A stretch of 63,611 nucleotides of DNA from Lachnospiraceae bacterium (GCA_017484135.1 JAFUTQ010000046.1:1-63611), one strand, 5' to 3'; counted from the stretch's first letter, positions 1 to 8,655 are shown. Notes: generated by a model from the letters alone, not told the origin. Program-made: numbers and translations.

Positions 1-574
1 CAAAGATCATTTTCAATTCTTCTACGGTATAAAATTCCAGATGGTGCACCACACCGAAACGATCCCGCAGCGGGGCAGACAAAAGTCCCGCCCGGGTCGT
101 GGCACCTACCAGTGTGAAGCGGGGCAGATCCAGCCGGATTGATCTTGCCGCAGGTCCCTTCCCGACCATAATATCAATCACATAGTCTTCCATCGCCGGA
201 TACAAAACCTCCTCCACCTGTCGGTTCAGCCGATGTATTTCATCCACAAACAAAATATCTCCCTCCGAAAGATTGCTCAGAATGGCAGCCATCTCGCCGG
301 GCTTTCCGATCGCCGGACCGGAGGTGACCTTCATGTGAACCCCCATCTCATTGGCAATGATTCCCGCCAGCGTGGTCTTTCCCAAACCGGGCGGACCATA
401 AAACAAGACATGATCCAGAGATTCCTGTCTCTGCTTCGCCGCCTCCATATAAACGCGGAGATTGGTTTTCGCCTTCTCCTGCCCGATATACTGATCCAGC
501 GTCAGCGGTCGCAGGCTTTTTTCAATTTTTATGTCCTCTTCCTGTACCTGAGTGGAAATTACGCGTTTTTCCAT
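1..574 (-). CDS. ruvB: Holliday junction branch migration ATPase RuvB (3' end outside window)
   Basis: AAA+ motor that, with RuvA, drives branch migration of Holliday junctions during recombinational repair. The N-terminal 191 codons are visible. They show a Walker A motif GPPGLGKT (about residues 60-67), the Walker B stretch FVDEIHR with the RuvB-typical histidine, and the sensor segment GATTR followed by the family motif PLRDRFG. The chosen ATG gives the standard N-terminus that runs into the [12 protein letters not shown] motif; a GAGGAG lies about 13 bases upstream, slightly far. It follows ruvA by 30 bases on the same strand, the usual ruvAB order. The ATPase lid and the C-terminal DNA-binding winged helix lie beyond base 1, so nothing can be said about their integrity. 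Confidence 0.97.
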   Translation of the reverse strand, partial: MEKRVISTQVQEEDIKIEKSLRPLTLDQYIGQEKAKTNLRVYMEAAKQRQESLDHVLFYGPPGLGKTTLAGIIANEMGVHMKVTSGPAIGKPGEMAAILSNLSEGDILFVDEIHRLNRQVEEVLYPAMEDYVIDIMVGKGPAARSIRLDLPRFTLVGATTRAGLLSAPLRDRFGVVHHLEFYTVEELKMIF

Positions 575-604
575 GATACACGCTGTACTCCTCGTATTTT
601 TTCT

Positions 605-1222
605 CTATAAAAAAGCCATCTGCTTTAGCGCAAGCTTCAGAATTTCCTCCACCGTATCGTCCCCGGTAAGCTCCACGCCATTCACAGCCTTTGCCGCCTC
701 CGATGCCGAATAGCCCAATGCAACCAACGCCTCGATTGCCTCCTGCTTTCTGCCCATGCGCTCTTCCCTGCGGGGATTCTTTTCCACCGCCGCAAGCTTC
801 TGCTCAAAGGCATCCTCTAAGCTCAATTTATCCTTCAGCTCGATGATGACACGCTGCGCGGTTTTCGTACCCACACCCGGAGCCTTCGCGATTGCCTTTG
901 CATCGTCTCCCAAAACGGCAAAGCGCAGATCATCCGTAGACATCACAGAAAGAATGGCAAGCGCTCCCTTGGGACCGATTCCGCTGACCCCGATCAGAAG
1001 CCGGAATACATGTAAGTCATCTCTGGTCAAAAAACCGTAAAGCTCAATAGCATCCTCTCTGATATACTGATAAGTATAAATCTTTACCTGTTCCCCGATG
1101 TCGGGCAAAACCTCATGAATCTGCGTCGGCACATGTATATTGTAACCGATTCCTGCATTTTCCACAACAATATGATCTTCACTGATGATTTCTGTCAATT
1201 CTCCCTTGATATAAGCATACAT
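605..1222 (-). CDS. ruvA: Holliday junction DNA helicase RuvA
   Basis: Tetrameric Holliday-junction-binding protein that loads RuvB. Its 205 residues match the family length. The N-terminus MYAYIKGEL starts the OB-fold domain (about 1-63). Two helix-hairpin-helix motifs follow, seen as GVSGIGPKGAL and APGVGTKTAQR (about 75-125). After a charged linker, the C-terminal helical domain that contacts RuvB contains ALGYSASEAAKAV. The gene sits directly upstream of ruvB and 8 bases after a membrane-protein gene, so it is probably in a longer operon. No key element is missing. Confidence 0.97.
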   Translation of the reverse strand: MYAYIKGELTEIISEDHIVVENAGIGYNIHVPTQIHEVLPDIGEQVKIYTYQYIREDAIELYGFLTRDDLHVFRLLIGVSGIGPKGALAILSVMSTDDLRFAVLGDDAKAIAKAPGVGTKTAQRVIIELKDKLSLEDAFEQKLAAVEKNPRREERMGRKQEAIEALVALGYSASEAAKAVNGVELTGDDTVEEILKLALKQMAFL

Positions 1223-1230
1223 GTCCTTCT

Positions 1231-1752
1231 TTACTCCCTTTGATGATTGCTTCCCTGGTCTGACATCCGTATCATTTTTTGCAGCCTTGTCCCAATCTCA
1301 TGCGCCAACACCCCGATCACACAGCCGGTAAGCCCTCCGGCAATCAAAAGTACCGGCACGTAATACGCCACATAATAGGAATCGATCAGCAACGCCGCCA
1401 CCGCAAGCTGTCCCATGTTGTGCATGATTCCGCCGCAGATACTGACGGTCACCACATGAAATCGGTTGAGACGGTACAGCACAAACATACAAAAAAAGCT
1501 TACCATACTTCCTGCCAGACTGTACAGGATGCCAAACGGATTGCCGAACAAAAAACCGACCAGTACCGCACGCAGAACTGAGACGATAAGCGCCTCCTTC
1601 CATCCCAAAAGATACAGCAGAAGCACCACCATCAGATTGCACAGCCCCAGCTTTACACCGGGTATGCCGAGGGGAAACGGAATCATGGCTTCCACATAGC
1701 TTAAGATCAATGCCAATGTCAGAAATATTCCCAAATATGCTACCTTTTTCAT
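1231..1752 (-). CDS. Gx transporter family integral membrane protein (Hpre_diP_synt_I family)
   Basis: A 173-residue very hydrophobic protein with about five membrane segments. It resembles the family historically named heptaprenyl diphosphate synthase component I and now usually described as Gx transporters. The glycine-rich segments IPFPLGIPGVKLGLCN, FGNPFGILYSLAGS and CGGIMHNMGQL are characteristic of that family. It is likely an ECF-type S-component-like transporter, but the substrate cannot be read from sequence. It lies 5 bases downstream of a NusG-domain-II gene. This pair is common next to each other in Clostridia, often near redox or quinone-related genes; here the next gene is ruvA. 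Confidence 0.75.
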   Translation of the reverse strand: MKKVAYLGIFLTLALILSYVEAMIPFPLGIPGVKLGLCNLMVVLLLYLLGWKEALIVSVLRAVLVGFLFGNPFGILYSLAGSMVSFFCMFVLYRLNRFHVVTVSICGGIMHNMGQLAVAALLIDSYYVAYYVPVLLIAGGLTGCVIGVLAHEIGTRLQKMIRMSDQGSNHQRE

Positions 1753-1757
1753 TTCGT

Positions 1758-2135
1758 TTACCTTGCCAGCGCATCGTACTCGCTTTCCTTCGTTCCCAAC
1801 ACTGTGACTACCACCCGGTTAGGCAGACAGATAATGGATTCTCCGCTCCGCCCGATCGCTGCATGGTGCACGCAAAGCTGATCCGGGCAATCCGCCTCCG
1901 TCATTTGCGCCTGCCCGTCCCGGATCTGTATCACATTCAATATGATACCGTCCGTCTCGACGGAAATCGTCTGCTCCTCCCGCAGGTCATAGGTTCCGTA
2001 AAGCTCTCCGTCTATCATTACCTGAACAAGGCTCCCGGAGGTCATACTCCGATGTACCAGAACCATCCCACCGATACAAAGCCCCGCAAGAATCACAAGC
2101 AGCAGGACATCGTTTCTGCCAAATCTGCGCTCCAT
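1758..2135 (-). CDS. NusG domain II-containing membrane-anchored protein
   Basis: A 125-residue protein with an uncleaved-looking N-terminal membrane segment (about 10-27) followed by a small extracytoplasmic beta domain. The stretch around ADCPDQLCVHHAAIGRSGESIICLPNRVVV matches the NusG domain II family (DUF1312), with its conserved DCPD.xC, a glycine turn and CLPN. Despite the name, these are not transcription factors, and the role is unknown. It begins on the base after the miaB stop and is followed 5 bases later by the Gx transporter gene, so the three are probably co-transcribed. Confidence 0.8.
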   Translation of the reverse strand: MERRFGRNDVLLLVILAGLCIGGMVLVHRSMTSGSLVQVMIDGELYGTYDLREEQTISVETDGIILNVIQIRDGQAQMTEADCPDQLCVHHAAIGRSGESIICLPNRVVVTVLGTKESEYDALAR

Positions 2136-3584
2136 CTATCCCGCGACCTCACCCAGATAATAAAAGCCCTTGCACTCTGTAAGAGACACCCGCACCAGCT
2201 TTCCGATCATAGAGGCATCGCCCGGAAAATGAACCACGGAATTATTGCTCAGTCGTCCGGACACGAGAGACGCATCCTGCGCATTGATTTCCTCTACCAA
2301 AACCTCCTGCACGGTGCGTTCGATCTCCTTTGATTTTTCCGTGCCGATCTTCTGCACTCGCTCCAGCAGACGGTCAAACCGATCCTTGATCACATCCTCC
2401 GGTATCTGGTCTTCCATGTCGGCGGCCGGCGTGCCTGTCCGTTTGGAATAGATAAAGGTAAAGGCGCTGTCATAGCGCACCTTCTCCACCACATCCATCG
2501 TCTCCAGAAAATCCTCCTCCGTCTCTCCGGGGAAGCCCACGATAATGTCTGTGGTAATTGCGATATCGGGAACCGCTGCGCGAATCCGCTCCACCAGCGA
2601 GAGGTATTGCTCCTTGTCATAATGGCGGTTCATCTTTTTTAGGATTCTGCTGCTTCCGGACTGCAGCGGCAGATGCAGATGCCTGCAGATTTTTTTGGAC
2701 TTTGCCATGACGGCAATCAATTCGTCCGACAAATCCTTTGGATGGGAGGTCATGAAACGAATCCGCTCCAAGCCATCTATTTTCTCGACCTCCTCCAGAA
2801 GCCGGGCAAAGGTAACCGGCACATCCAGATTTTTTCCATAGGAGTTTACGTTCTGTCCCAGCAGCATGATTTCCACGACTCCGTCTGCCACCAGCGCCTC
2901 AATCTCCCTTAAAATATCCTGGGGCTTGCGGCTGCGCTCCCGCCCCCGCACATACGGCACGATACAATAACTGCAAAAATTGTTGCAGCCAAACATGATG
3001 TTGACCCCGGACTTGAATGCATATTTCCGGTCAATCGGCAGTTCCTCCACGATCTGATCCGTTTCCTCCCAGACATCTATCACCATCTGCTTCGATGCAA
3101 AGCATTGTGCCAGAAGCTCTGCAAATTTGAACAGATTGTGCGTCCCGAAAATCAGGTCTACATGCCGATAGCTCTGCTTGATTTTCGCAACCACTTCCGG
3201 CTCCTGCATCATACAGCCGCACAGTGCAATCATCATATCCGGATTTTTTTTCTTGATGCTCTGCAGCGTCCCCAAACGCCCATACACCTTGTTGTTGGCG
3301 TTTTCCCGCACTGTACAGGTATTGTAGATCACAAAATCCGTATCCTCCGAGTCCTGCAAGACAAAGCCGACGGTCTCTAAGATGCCCTTTAGCTTTTCCG
3401 AGTCCTTCGCGTTCATCTGACATCCCATATTGACCACACAGGCTCCCGGTAAGCGCCCTTTTTTCTGTTCAAACGCGTCTACCCACTGCCGACATTTTGC
3501 CATGAAATAATATTGTCTTGCCGGTTCTTCGGTGGGCGGTTTTTTATGTAAATCTATTTTTTCAAAATTAATTTCCTGATACAT
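2136..3584 (-). CDS. miaB: tRNA-2-methylthio-N6-dimethylallyladenosine synthase MiaB
   Basis: Radical-SAM methylthiotransferase that converts i6A37 to ms2i6A37 in tRNAs reading UNN codons, using two 4Fe-4S clusters. It shows the N-terminal UPF0004 domain (NMGCQMNAKDSEKL, with further cysteines at NTCTVRENA and ALCGCMMQ). It also shows the radical-SAM CxxxCxxC motif in MFGCNNFCSYCIVPYVRGRE and a C-terminal TRAM domain near VSGRLSNN. Length is 482 residues with the ATG chosen here. The next upstream ATG (3596) sits directly against the GGAGA and cannot use it, and a longer reading frame would need a TTG start. An AT-rich ORF of probable foreign origin lies just upstream. Confidence 0.95.
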   Translation of the reverse strand: MYQEINFEKIDLHKKPPTEEPARQYYFMAKCRQWVDAFEQKKGRLPGACVVNMGCQMNAKDSEKLKGILETVGFVLQDSEDTDFVIYNTCTVRENANNKVYGRLGTLQSIKKKNPDMMIALCGCMMQEPEVVAKIKQSYRHVDLIFGTHNLFKFAELLAQCFASKQMVIDVWEETDQIVEELPIDRKYAFKSGVNIMFGCNNFCSYCIVPYVRGRERSRKPQDILREIEALVADGVVEIMLLGQNVNSYGKNLDVPVTFARLLEEVEKIDGLERIRFMTSHPKDLSDELIAVMAKSKKICRHLHLPLQSGSSRILKKMNRHYDKEQYLSLVERIRAAVPDIAITTDIIVGFPGETEEDFLETMDVVEKVRYDSAFTFIYSKRTGTPAADMEDQIPEDVIKDRFDRLLERVQKIGTEKSKEIERTVQEVLVEEINAQDASLVSGRLSNNSVVHFPGDASMIGKLVRVSLTECKGFYYLGEVAG

Positions 3585-3651
3585 CCGTCTTGACATTCTC
3601 CTTTTTTTTTCATACAATAACACCAAGAAGCGAGTTTTTAACCGTACGGTC

Positions 3652-4176
3652 TTATGGCTCAAGCGGGGTACCCGTTTCTTTTTTTATGTTTATGATATCA
3701 TATAAATATAATTTTTCATCTTCCGAATGCCTAATAATAATTTCAGCTTGAAATATATTATAATGCAAAACTTTTCCCATCTCATCTAAAACAGGTATTG
3801 CAAATTTTGAATCATAACGATGCCAACCAAATTTTGCATTTTTATTATGTTTTTTTGCAAAATTTTTTTGAAATCTTCTGTTCTCAGCAATTTGAACAAT
3901 TTCTGGTAATCCCTGCGCAGCATTTGCCTTCGCTTTTGCAAGCGTACCCTTTAGTTTTGTTGTATAATTTGATCCCGCATATTCATCGGGTAAATCATTA
4001 CCAATATAAACAATTTCTTTACTCTCTGCTATTTCTACAAAATCTCCCACATATCTCTTTAAATATTGTTCAACCTCATCCCATGCAATATGCTGCCTTC
4101 CCTTAAATCGAATATCATTCACAATAACAATCTGATTACCATTCGCATCTTTAACAACCCTTATATTTCTCTCCAT
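3652..4176 (-). CDS. Small protein resembling phage/ICE polyvalent-protein nuclease-like (BECR-type) domain
   Basis: A 174-residue protein clearly more AT-rich than its neighbours. Visible features are a conserved-looking WDEVEQYLKRYVGDFVEIAE segment, a YAGSNYT-KLKGTLAKAKANAAQG stretch, a WHRYDSKFAIPV segment, and the ending EIIIRHSEDEKLYLYDIINIKKETG. I recognise this layout from C-terminal domains of large polyvalent proteins and MuF-type phage proteins that belong to the barnase/EndoU/ColicinE5/RelE-like toxin fold group. That is recollection of a pattern, not a search result. It starts 8 bases after proA without a clear Shine-Dalgarno and stands alone, with no phage genes or recognisable immunity gene beside it. 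It could be a decayed fragment or a solo toxin. Confidence 0.5.
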   Translation of the reverse strand: MERNIRVVKDANGNQIVIVNDIRFKGRQHIAWDEVEQYLKRYVGDFVEIAESKEIVYIGNDLPDEYAGSNYTTKLKGTLAKAKANAAQGLPEIVQIAENRRFQKNFAKKHNKNAKFGWHRYDSKFAIPVLDEMGKVLHYNIFQAEIIIRHSEDEKLYLYDIINIKKETGTPLEP

Positions 4177-4184
4177 AATTTATT

Positions 4185-5426
4185 TTACCGGATCTGCCCA
4201 TTCCCATAGATGATATATTTGGTGCTGGTAAGCGCTTCAAGCCCCATCGGTCCTCTGGCATGCAGCTTCTGGGTGCTGATTCCGATCTCTGCCCCAAACC
4301 CGAATTCAAAGCCGTCTGTGAAACGGGTCGATGCATTCACATATACCGCAGCGGCATCCACCTCATCCAGAAACTTCTGTGCATTGGCATAATCCTTCGT
4401 GATGATTGCCTCCGAATGTCCCGTATTGTACCGATTGATGTGGGCAATCGCCTCATCAATCCCGGAAACGGTCTTGACCGAAATAATATAATCCAGATAT
4501 TCTGTGCCCCAGTCCTCTTCCTTTGCAGCATTGATTCCGGATACTGCGTGCCTTGCAGCTTCATCCCCCCGGATCTCTACCTGCTTCTCGGCCAGACGCT
4601 CTTTTAAAAGCGGCATAAATGTGTCTATGATGTGCTCATGGACGACTAAAGACACACAGGCATTGCAGACCCCGATGCGCTGTGTCTTTGCATTAAAGAT
4701 AATGTCCAATGCCATATCAAAATCCGCACTCTCGTCCACAAAGATATGGCAGTTTCCGGTTCCCGTCTCGATGACCGGAACGGTGGCATTCGCCACCACT
4801 GCGCGAATTAAACCTGCGCCCCCTCTCGGAATCAGCACATCCACATACTCATTCAATTTCATAAACGCAGTTGCCGTCTCGCGACTGGTATCCTCAATCA
4901 GCTGAATTGCAGTCTTTGGCAGCTGCTTTTCCTCCAAGGCTGCCTGAATGCTCTTTACAATGGCGATGTTGGAGCAGATTGCATCACTTCCGCCCTTCAG
5001 GATGACCGCGTTTCCGGTCTTAAAACAGAGCGCAAATGCATCGGCCGTCACATTTGGTCTGGATTCATAAATGATTCCGATCACGCCCAACGGCACTCTT
5101 TTTTTTCCGATCATCAGACCATTCGGACGCTGCTTCATAGACAAAACCTCTCCGATCGGATCCTCCAGATCTGCTACCTGGCGGATTCCCTCTGCCATCT
5201 GTTCGATGCGCTCTCTTGTCAGCAGCAGGCGATCCAAAAGTCCCTGATGCATGCCATTCTCTTTGCCCCTTGCGATATCCTTTTCATTTGCCGTAAGCAG
5301 GCTGTCGCTATCCTTGATCAGCTGCTGTGCCACTGCAAAAAGCGCTTCATTTTTCTTCGCCGTCCCTAAGTTGCGCAGAACTGTCTCGGCTTCCTTTGCC
5401 AATGCACCGATTTCATTCAAGTCCAT
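4185..5426 (-). CDS. proA: Gamma-glutamyl phosphate reductase (glutamate-5-semialdehyde dehydrogenase)
   Basis: Second step of proline synthesis: NADPH reduction of gamma-glutamyl phosphate to glutamate-5-semialdehyde. Its 413 residues match the family. The catalytic cysteine lies in [12 protein letters not shown], and other signatures are [33 protein letters not shown] and the C-terminal [26 protein letters not shown]. It follows the 5-formyl-THF cyclo-ligase and proB genes on the same strand, with 20 bases to the former, giving a proB-ygfA-proA-like operon. A divergent AT-rich ORF has landed directly after its stop. Confidence 0.97.
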   Translation of the reverse strand: MDLNEIGALAKEAETVLRNLGTAKKNEALFAVAQQLIKDSDSLLTANEKDIARGKENGMHQGLLDRLLLTRERIEQMAEGIRQVADLEDPIGEVLSMKQRPNGLMIGKKRVPLGVIGIIYESRPNVTADAFALCFKTGNAVILKGGSDAICSNIAIVKSIQAALEEKQLPKTAIQLIEDTSRETATAFMKLNEYVDVLIPRGGAGLIRAVVANATVPVIETGTGNCHIFVDESADFDMALDIIFNAKTQRIGVCNACVSLVVHEHIIDTFMPLLKERLAEKQVEIRGDEAARHAVSGINAAKEEDWGTEYLDYIISVKTVSGIDEAIAHINRYNTGHSEAIITKDYANAQKFLDEVDAAAVYVNASTRFTDGFEFGFGAEIGISTQKLHARGPMGLEALTSTKYIIYGNGQIR

Positions 5427-5446
5427 CTCTTATCCCTCCATTACTG

Positions 5447-6001
5447 TCATGCTATGCTCCAAATTCCCTCCGGCGTACATACATACTGCATATCCATATC
5501 ATATGCTTCGCTTGGAATCCGATCAAATATCTGATTGTCAAACGCCACCCCAGCCCGTATCAACCGGGGATATGACGCAAAATATCTGTCATAATATCCT
5601 TTTCCATGACCCATGCGGGCGCCGGAGCGATCAAACGCAAGTCCCGGTGTCAACGCAAGCCCTTCTTCCCATGTAACGATCGTGCCCCCGACAGGCTCCA
5701 TGATGTGAAATGCTCCTTCCCGGAACTGCTTTAGATCCGTTACCTGTACAAACACCATGTCCGCTCCCGCCACCTTGGGAAATGCGACCTGCTTTCCCTG
5801 TCTGAGCGCTTCCTCTGCCACACGAAGCACAGACGCCTCTTTGCCCAGCGGATAATAACACAAAATATGTACGTTCTTCTGAAATAACGCCGATTCTATG
5901 ATATAACCGACAATTCTTTCAGACCCCTCTGCCGCTTCCTGTGCCGTCATCTGCCGCCGTATTTGTTTCGCTTGTTCCCTGAACAGTTCCTTGTCCGACA
6001 T
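5447..6001 (-). CDS. 5-formyltetrahydrofolate cyclo-ligase
   Basis: ATP-dependent conversion of 5-formyl-THF to 5,10-methenyl-THF, salvaging a dead-end folate. Family motifs visible are the N-terminal K.IRRQM, CYYPLGKEASV, LALTPGLAFDRSGARMGHGKGYYDRYFA (the signature GxxG.G.GYYDR loop) and VAFDNQIFD. The ATG chosen overlaps the proB stop (TGATG) with a GGAG upstream; a GTG one codon earlier is less likely. It is 184 residues, the normal size. Its place between proB and proA is unusual for function and suggests simple operon packing. Confidence 0.92.
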   Translation of the reverse strand: MSDKELFREQAKQIRRQMTAQEAAEGSERIVGYIIESALFQKNVHILCYYPLGKEASVLRVAEEALRQGKQVAFPKVAGADMVFVQVTDLKQFREGAFHIMEPVGGTIVTWEEGLALTPGLAFDRSGARMGHGKGYYDRYFASYPRLIRAGVAFDNQIFDRIPSEAYDMDMQYVCTPEGIWSIA

Positions 6002-6855
6002 CACTCCATGCTTTCCTCAATAAAATCCGCCAGATAAAAATCTTCATCTTTATTGGCCGCAAAAAAGGTTCCGATCTCTTCCCCTTCTATGATCTGATGA
6101 AGAACTCCCACATCCTTACCGTTTGCGATGATCATATCAGCACCGGACAGCGTGGCGATCTTGGCGGCAATCAGCTTGGTTGCCATTCCTCCGGTTCCCA
6201 CATCGCTCCCGGTACTCTCCTTTGCCATATTTTCCAGACGCTCATCAATGTGATCCACATAGGTTACCAGCTTTGCATTCGGATTTTGCCTCGGATCGTC
6301 GGTAAACAGACCATCGATATCCGACAACAGGATCAGTAGATCTGCCTCTACCAGAGAGGTCACGATCGCGGACAGGGAATCATTGTCTCCGAAGCGCATC
6401 TCGTAAGTGGATACGGTATCATTTTCGTTTACGACGGGAATCACGCCCATCCGAAACAGCTCCTCCAGCGTGTTCTGCGCATTTTTCCGCGCCACGTTGT
6501 CAACCATTGTGTTTTTCGTCATGAGCACCTGTCCGGTGATCTGGTTATATTCGGAAAACATCCGCTGATAGGTCATCATCAGCCTTGCCTGTCCGACTGC
6601 CGCGCATGCCTGCTTGGTGGAGATATTGTCCGGTCGTTCCGTAAGCCCGATGGACTGTCTGCCCACCGCGATGGCTCCTGAGCTTACCAGACAGACATCC
6701 ATGCCCTGATTGTGAATGTCACACAGCTCCCGCACCAGCCGTTCCATCTTGGGATAATTGGTTTTCCCGGTTTCCTCATGATGCAGGGAGGAGGAGCCGA
6801 TCTTTACCACCACTCTCTTTTTTTTCTTTAAGTCTGCTCTCTTGTGGGTATTCAT
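6001..6855 (-). CDS. proB: Glutamate 5-kinase, short form without PUA domain
   Basis: First step of proline synthesis: ATP phosphorylation of glutamate to gamma-glutamyl phosphate. The amino-acid-kinase fold is seen in VVKIGSSSL, VSSGAIAVGRQSIG, VIPVVNENDTVS, FGDNDSLSAIVTSLVEADLLILLSDIDGLFT and GTGGMATKLIAAKIATLSGADMIIANG. At 284 residues it lacks the C-terminal PUA domain of the E. coli enzyme, as in many Firmicutes. A good promoter lies about 190 bases upstream, and between the two sits structured repeat copy A, so the repeat should be part of this gene's 5' leader. Confidence 0.95.
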   Translation of the reverse strand: MNTHKRADLKKKKRVVVKIGSSSLHHEETGKTNYPKMERLVRELCDIHNQGMDVCLVSSGAIAVGRQSIGLTERPDNISTKQACAAVGQARLMMTYQRMFSEYNQITGQVLMTKNTMVDNVARKNAQNTLEELFRMGVIPVVNENDTVSTYEMRFGDNDSLSAIVTSLVEADLLILLSDIDGLFTDDPRQNPNAKLVTYVDHIDERLENMAKESTGSDVGTGGMATKLIAAKIATLSGADMIIANGKDVGVLHQIIEGEEIGTFFAANKDEDFYLADFIEESME

Positions 6856-6894
6856 ATTACTGCCTTCTCTTTGTATCGTTTTGATTTAGGTGAG

Positions 6895-7027
6895 AGGGGG
6901 AAAAGGTCATGCCGACATAGTCGGCATAGACTCTTTGTGTAAGAAATCGTCTCGGAAAGCTCGCTTTCCGATCCGATTTTCTACACAAAGTGTTCACATC
7001 GTTTCACGATGTGAACACTTTTCCCCT
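6895..7027. repeat. Cloverleaf-like structured repeat, copy A
   Basis: An element with three internal hairpins closed by an outer stem. The outer stem pairs 6895-6906 with 7018-7027 (AGGGG/AAAAG against CTTTTCCCCT, one bulged G). Arm 1 (6909-6927) is ATGCCGAC, loop ATA, GTCGGCAT. Arm 2 (6933-6990) is a long imperfect stem with base CTTTGTGTA/TACACAAAG and apex GGAAAGC/GCTTTCC. Arm 3 (6991-7017) is TGTTCACATCG, 5-base loop, CGATGTGAACA. Arms 1 and 3 are the same in copies B and C; the other stems differ in sequence but still pair. It lies in the inferred 5' leader of proB. Confidence 0.88.
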
Positions 7028-7040
7028 GATATCATCCTAT

Positions 7041-7069
7041 ACTTTACCATATTTTTTATAGAGGGTCAA
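7041..7069 (-). promoter_or_regulatory. Probable sigma-A promoter for proB operon
   Basis: On the minus strand a TTGACC -35 box (7064-7069) stands 17 bases from a TAAAGT -10 box (7041-7046). It points toward proB across structured repeat copy A, so the transcript would begin with that repeat. Confidence 0.55.
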
Positions 7070-7235
7070 AAGTTTCCCGTTGTTTCATGAATTTTTTACG
7101 AAAATTTAAGAATTCCATCATGTTTTTTTCACTCATTGATTCCCATTCTCATGCTATACTCCGGGTATCCGGCTGGTCTGCATTTACCGGAGGTTCATCC
7201 GGTTTTCCGTGTGTCAAAGGTTCCTTGATTATTTC

Positions 7236-7593
7236 ATAAGGCTTTACACCCTGGGAGAATTATGATAGCATATAATCATCTAAGGGGTGTGATAAATATG
7301 ACAGATCATGAATTATTGTTAGCGATTTCCAACATTGTTCAATCACAAATTGAGCCATTAAAAACGGACATCCATGATACAAAATTACTGCTCGAAAATA
7401 ATCTGTTACCAAGATTGCAAAATATCGAATCGTGTTACACATCTACATATCGCAGATATTCCAGTGCTGTTGAACAAATTGACTCCATTCAATCCGATGT
7501 ACAAATATTAAAAAAAGTCGTAGCAGAACACAGCGAAAAGCTGCAAAAATTAGCATAATGTTTATCTGATTATCAAAAGGTGTAAAGTCTTAT
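7236..7593. repeat. Cassette bounded by 15-bp inverted repeats
   Basis: ATAAGGCTTTACACC at 7236-7250 is matched in inverted orientation by GGTGTAAAGTCTTAT at 7579-7593, with one mismatch. The enclosed stretch of about 330 bases holds one small ORF and nothing else. The layout resembles a miniature insertion placed just ahead of apbE. No convincing target-site duplication is visible, so mobility is only a suggestion. Confidence 0.5.
7298..7558 (+). CDS. Small predicted coiled-coil protein of unknown function
   Basis: An 86-residue protein starting at an ATG 10 bases after AAGGGG; an earlier in-frame ATG at 7262 has no ribosome binding site. It has no signal peptide or membrane segment. The sequence is heptad-like: a first helix up to LLPRLQNIE, a conserved-looking CYTSTYRRY turn, then a second helix ending KKVVAEHSEKLQKL. 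This resembles a short helical hairpin. I do not recognise a function. It lies inside the inverted-repeat cassette and ends 74 bases before apbE on the same strand. Confidence 0.6.
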   Translation: MTDHELLLAISNIVQSQIEPLKTDIHDTKLLLENNLLPRLQNIESCYTSTYRRYSSAVEQIDSIQSDVQILKKVVAEHSEKLQKLA

Positions 7594-7632
7594 CCCTGTG
7601 TAACCGGTAACCGCGATTTACAGGAGAATGCC

Positions 7633-8643
7633 ATGAAGTACCGCAGACCAATTATTTTGAATCTATGTATCCTTTCCCTCCTACTGCTGCTCTGCGGCTG
7701 CAGCCGCAAAAGCGAGCCAATCCGTAAAAGCGGATTTTATTTTGACACTGTCATTACCGTTACTCTGTATGAAAAAGAGCAGGAACCCTTACTGGAGAAA
7801 TGTCTTGCTCTGGCAGACCGCTATGAAAAGATGTTCAGCAATACCATCGCAGATAGTGATATCAGCAAAATCAACGCCGCGGCCGGCAATCCGGTAACGG
7901 TATCCGATGAGACCATTGAACTGCTAAAGCTTGGCATCCACTATGGGGAGCTCAGTGACGGCGCGTTTGATATTACGGTGGGACGCTTGTCCTCCCTTTG
8001 GGATTTTTCTGACAATACCGGGACGATTCCCGGAGCGGATGAGATACAGGAGGCTTTGACCTCCATAGATTATCATGCCATAGAAATTGACGACAATCAG
8101 GTAAAACTGAACAATCCGGACGCGCAGCTTGATCTTGGCGGGATCGCCAAGGGCTATATTGCAGACCGGATGAAGGATTTCCTTGTGGCGCACGGCGTGA
8201 CAAACGGGATCATAAATCTGGGGGGAAATGTTTTGGTTATCGGAAGCAAGTCAGACGGTTCAGGGTATACGATCGGCATTCAGAAGCCCTTTGAAGAAAC
8301 CGGAACCGCCATTGCCAGCGTCCGAATTTCCGACCGGACGGTCGTGAGCTCCGGCGTGTACGAACGCTATTCTTATTATGAGGATCAATTATATCACCAT
8401 ATTCTGGATACCGCAACCGGATATCCCTGTGAAAACGATCTGCTGGGCGTATCCATCATCTGCGGCAGCTCTGCGGACGGCGATGCCCTCAGCACCATTA
8501 CCTTTACAAAGGGTCTGGATGCGGGCATGCGCTTTATAGAAGGTCTGCCGGATACAGAGGCAATCTTTATCACTGTAGACTATGAAGTATATACGACCTC
8601 CGGCGTCGGAAAAAATATGGATTTTATGCTACGGGATTTTTGA
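7633..8643 (+). CDS. apbE: FAD:protein FMN transferase, lipoprotein (ApbE family)
   Basis: Attaches FMN covalently through a phosphoester bond to threonine in S/TGAT-type motifs, using FAD as donor. The N-terminal signal ends in a lipobox (LLLCGC, about residue 23), so the enzyme is tethered outside the membrane. ApbE signatures follow: FDTVITVTLY, GAFDITVGRLSSLWDF, DLGGIAKGYIADRM, NLGGNVLVIG, and the GLSTITF-like DALSTITFTKGLDAGM near the end. At 336 residues it is full length. The likely substrates are RnfD and RnfG encoded about 8 kb away, both of which carry flavinylation motifs. It ends 12 bases before a hairpin shared with the convergent surface-protein gene. Confidence 0.93.
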   Translation: MKYRRPIILNLCILSLLLLLCGCSRKSEPIRKSGFYFDTVITVTLYEKEQEPLLEKCLALADRYEKMFSNTIADSDISKINAAAGNPVTVSDETIELLKLGIHYGELSDGAFDITVGRLSSLWDFSDNTGTIPGADEIQEALTSIDYHAIEIDDNQVKLNNPDAQLDLGGIAKGYIADRMKDFLVAHGVTNGIINLGGNVLVIGSKSDGSGYTIGIQKPFEETGTAIASVRISDRTVVSSGVYERYSYYEDQLYHHILDTATGYPCENDLLGVSIICGSSADGDALSTITFTKGLDAGMRFIEGLPDTEAIFITVDYEVYTTSGVGKNMDFMLRDF

Positions 8644-8655
8644 GTAACAGGAAAA

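Noticed and set aside
3584-3662. Longer N-terminus for MiaB
   Set aside because: It would need a TTG start with no ribosome binding site and would overlap the upstream gene; the internal ATG fits the GGAG.
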